Below are positions 61,863 to 64,000 of a stretch of 64,000 nucleotides of DNA, one piece after another. The DNA comes from Roseinatronobacter bogoriensis DSM 18756. GTDB taxonomy: Bacteria; Pseudomonadota; Alphaproteobacteria; Rhodobacterales; Rhodobacteraceae. The notes under the pieces were generated by a model, which worked only from the letters and a program-made list of their open reading frames with translations, was not told the DNA's origin and made no database searches. The stretch lies in NCBI RefSeq assembly GCF_004366635.1, contig NZ_SORN01000007.1:119537-183536 (forward strand), read 5' to 3'. How positions within the stretch are numbered: position 1 is the first letter of the stretch; each line of letters begins with the position of its first letter. The position numbers and the translations under genes were made by a program.

Positions 61863-62046
61863 ATGACCCTATGCCGCTGCGCAAACGGCATTCATCCCGA
61901 CACTCACCCTCGGGATTCCCGGCAGTACCACCATGGCGCTGATGCTCGACGCACTGATGATCCATGGTATCACACCCGGACCACGTTTGATCGCAGATCT
62001 CCCGTCTTTGTTCTGGGGACTGGTCGCAAGTTTCGTGATTGGATAG
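61863..62046 (+). pseudogene. tctA fragment
   Basis: The reading TAFIPTLTLGIPGSTTMALM followed by LMIHGITPGPRLIADLPSLF and WGLVASFVIG matches the TctA region that contains the conserved LGIPG segment. A stop at 62044-62046 ends it early. Only about 60 codons of roughly 500 remain. It is the relic of a third TTT transporter near the present TRAP operon. Confidence 0.75.
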
Positions 62047-62459
62047 TAGCCTAACGGAGAATCGGATGGTGCGGAAAATGACAGGTCAAGGCCCAGCAGC
62101 GAGCGAGAGCTTTACTTATAGTCTATCTCCCGATTTCAGAGGCATCCTTTGTCCTGACCTGTTGATCGCACCTGCAGACCTCGAAGCCGAGATTGAGCGC
62201 CGAAAGGTCAAGCATGGCGTCGATGCATGGTGGTTTGACGCTGAACTGGAGCAGGTAACGCGTGAAGGGTGCGTTCAACTCGGCACGCATCACATGCTTT
62301 ACATTGGCATCGCGCAGCCGATGCGGGCAGATGTGGGTACGCGCCGTCTCACGCCGATCAGGCGTCGCCTTCTGCGAAACCACCTTCACGGCAGCATTCG
62401 CCGCTCCACCTTGCGCCAGTCGCTGGCGGCAATGCCGCCAGCCGGGCTTGCGGGATCGC
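62047..62459. other. Stretch with no assignable gene
   Basis: A plus frame around 62100-62300 reads LEAEIERRKVKHGVDAWWF and may be a relic, but I cannot name it. Nothing regulatory is visible. Confidence 0.3.
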
Positions 62460-62690
62460 CGAGCCGGATTTTCACTGTGCAGACAGTGTCATGATCGCGA
62501 GACGGGCCTGGCCCGAACTGAAAGGGAATGGTGGCCGCGGACTGGGGAACCTCAAGAAAGTCCTGAACCTGGATTTCCGACATCATGATGCGGGCGAAGA
62601 TGCTCGTGCCGCCGCTCAGGTGGTCTTGCATGCCGAAGCGCATCTGGGTGTTGCTTTCGATTTACTGTTGCCCACGGTTAGGAAAGCGAG
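62460..62690 (+). pseudogene. DnaQ-like 3'-5' exonuclease C-terminal fragment
   Basis: The frame reads DSVMIARRAWPELKGNGGRG, then NLDFRHHDAGEDARAAAQVV and LHAEAHLGVAF. HHDAGEDARA is the last catalytic motif (His and Asp) of DnaQ/RNase T-type exonucleases, and the preceding part fits the same family. The N-terminal DxE part is missing and the 5' side shows frame disruption, so it is a fragment. Confidence 0.65.
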
Positions 62691-63175
62691 GGTGTGGAGG
62701 CAACCCCGACCGTCGTCGCCATCACTGTCACCGAACCGTGAGGATCCGTTTCTGAGCGACCCAGATGACTACGTCTAGATTGAGTTTCCGGTCTTGGGGG
62801 CAACTGAGACAGCATCACGGGGCAAGTGTGTGACGATCGCATCTGGTATGCTGATCGCATTTGTCGCGCAGCAGATGCTGGCAGCAGCACTCAGATGCGA
62901 CGATCAACAAGTGCATAGAGGTTGCCAACGAGAACGTGGTTCCGGAAATTGAACTTCTGGAACTGCTATTGAGGGTTGTCACTGGAAAAAATCCGGACAC
63001 AATGGCCATCTCAGCAGGTTCCGGAGCCACCAGAAAAACAGGGAATTCATCAGGAAGCGGGGGCGCAGCTAGGGGTTTCGAAAGGGGAAGTAAAGACCGT
63101 TAGGTTTTTTCTCCTCTTCGCCGGATAGTCATAAAAAGCCCGATAGGGCTATTATGGCTAGTAGGTTTTGTAATT
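62691..63175. other. Stretch before the mobilisation gene
   Basis: No gene is supported; frames here are short and low in coding character. The segment around 63110-63175 is AT-rich with the repeat AAAAAGCCCGATAGGGCTAT, which folds as a small hairpin (AGCCCGATAGGGCT), and could be a transfer origin or the promoter of the next gene. Confidence 0.3.
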
Positions 63176-64000
63176 ATGGCACTCCTGAACGATGAAAAGA
63201 GAAACGGCAATCCAAAGGCGACATCTGTCCGGATACAAAGTGATACCGTGTCAGGGTATTCCGGACAACGGCGTCATGATCTCCGGATTGGCCCACAACC
63301 GAAATATGTTGATCCGGAGCGGTCACCGCTGAACCGGACATTGCTGGAACCTCCCTTCCCTGCGGTGATGAAGGCGATCGCCACAAAACGCCGGGCGAAG
63401 CGCGAGACACAACGCGCGATGAAATCGAATTCCGCTATTGCCACAGCCGGGATCATCACATTCGGATCACAGGCAGCCCAGATGTTCGAGGCTCTCTCCG
63501 AGGAAGATCAGGATCGAGCATTCCGTCTGCTTGCAAGGGCGATTGCGATGCGTCTTCGGACATCGCTGCACGGGCTGGTCGTACATCGGGATGAAGCCAC
63601 GATCTATGCGCATTTCACCCTCAGCTCGCATAACCGCGACGGGATGCCCTTGTCGAAATCCACCCGCCCCGCCGTCTTGCCCGGACTTCAGGATCTGACC
63701 GCGCAAGTGATGCAGCGATTTTGTCCGGACATCGAGCGCGGCAACAGATATGGTGAACGCCTGGCGGCAGAAGCGGACTGGTCAGATATTATTCATAAAT
63801 CGGTCCATAAGCTCCACCGTGAATTGCCTTTGGACCTGGCGGCAAAGCAAGCACAACTGGATGCGCTGGCCGCCGATGAAGAAACCGCGCGCGCACGTGT
63901 GGCGAAGATGGAAGAACGCGTTGCAAAGCTGACCCAGAAAACTGACCTGACCACCAGAGAAGTGAAAAGGCTCGCCACATATCAGAAACGGCTCGAGGAT
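63176..64000 (+). CDS. MobV/Pre-like plasmid mobilisation protein, 5' part
   Basis: The frame from ATG 63176 stays open for 275 codons to the window end. The N-terminal half (about 1-190) resembles plasmid Mob/Pre relaxases of Rhodobacteraceae: DLRIGPQPKYVDPERSPLNR, LVVHRDEATIYAHF, and a helix with CPDIERGNRYGERLA. The rest is a coiled coil (about 215-275), typical for such proteins. In the MobV motif HxDExxPHxH the second His site is Tyr here (IYAHF), so metal binding may be weak or different. A transfer origin may lie just upstream. The 3' end is outside the window. Confidence 0.65.
   Translation, partial: MALLNDEKRNGNPKATSVRIQSDTVSGYSGQRRHDLRIGPQPKYVDPERSPLNRTLLEPPFPAVMKAIATKRRAKRETQRAMKSNSAIATAGIITFGSQAAQMFEALSEEDQDRAFRLLARAIAMRLRTSLHGLVVHRDEATIYAHFTLSSHNRDGMPLSKSTRPAVLPGLQDLTAQVMQRFCPDIERGNRYGERLAAEADWSDIIHKSVHKLHRELPLDLAAKQAQLDALAADEETARARVAKMEERVAKLTQKTDLTTREVKRLATYQKRLED

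Noticed and set aside
1..64000. CRISPR arrays, tRNA or rRNA genes
   Set aside because: Reading through the gaps I found no regularly spaced repeats, no cloverleaf I could fold by eye and no rRNA-like sequence; a covariance-model scan was not possible.

Overview
The window looks like an accessory, probably extrachromosomal, stretch of an alphaproteobacterium of the Rhodobacteraceae. The reasons are protein style, moderately high GC, many solute importers and broken plasmid-transfer genes. I saw no rRNA, tRNA, CRISPR array or replication-initiation gene. Functions are read from motifs and family resemblance only; no database search was run.

Layout. 0.5-1.6 kb: a TPR/glycosyltransferase-like protein. 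1.9-9.4 kb (minus): a probable seven-gene operon with a DeoR-type regulator, a complete Ugp-like ABC importer, a class III phosphodiesterase and a Na/Pi cotransporter; a HAD hydrolase is divergent. This looks like phosphodiester scavenging. 10.8-16.3 kb: a YigZ-family protein and a TetR regulator divergent from an RND efflux pair, with a perfect palindrome in the promoter. 16.4-17.1 kb: a graveyard of Lrp, cyanase and IS3 transposase fragments. 17.2-19.9 kb: a secreted protein, an HxlR regulator and a Tat-exported amidohydrolase. 20.3-26.6 kb: PQQ glucose dehydrogenase, CDF transporter, FAD/NAD(P) protein and cardiolipin synthase, tightly packed. 27.1-30.1 kb: a tripartite tricarboxylate (TTT) transporter. 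30.4-31.4 kb: a lone PD-(D/E)XK nuclease-like protein.

31.8-39.6 kb: a Dpp-type ABC importer cotranscribed with two RidA proteins and a DMT exporter, with a divergent TetR regulator and an 8-8-8 inverted repeat between. 40.2-51.1 kb: the most interesting region. A second TTT transporter, a DUF6282-like hydrolase, a hydantoinase, an FCD-GntR regulator, a ureidoglycine aminohydrolase-like cupin, a DapA-family lyase and a three-subunit HcnABC/opine-oxidase-like dehydrogenase form three transcripts. All three promoters carry the same 17-bp operator, so the genes appear to be one regulon for uptake and breakdown of an unidentified ureide or hydantoin-like acid. 51.2-55.7 kb: IS3 debris, a decapitated aminotransferase, a damaged IS21 element and a broken traG.

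55.8-61.8 kb: a TRAP transporter with a PaaK-like CoA ligase and a citryl-CoA lyase-like protein, divergent from an FCD-GntR gene; this suggests import, CoA activation and acetyl-CoA-releasing cleavage of an organic acid. 61.8-63.2 kb: remnants of tctA and of a DnaQ-like exonuclease. 63.2-64.0 kb: the start of a MobV/Pre-like mobilisation protein that runs off the window.

Overall the segment is a set of horizontally assembled, locally regulated uptake-and-catabolism cassettes separated by transposon and plasmid debris.
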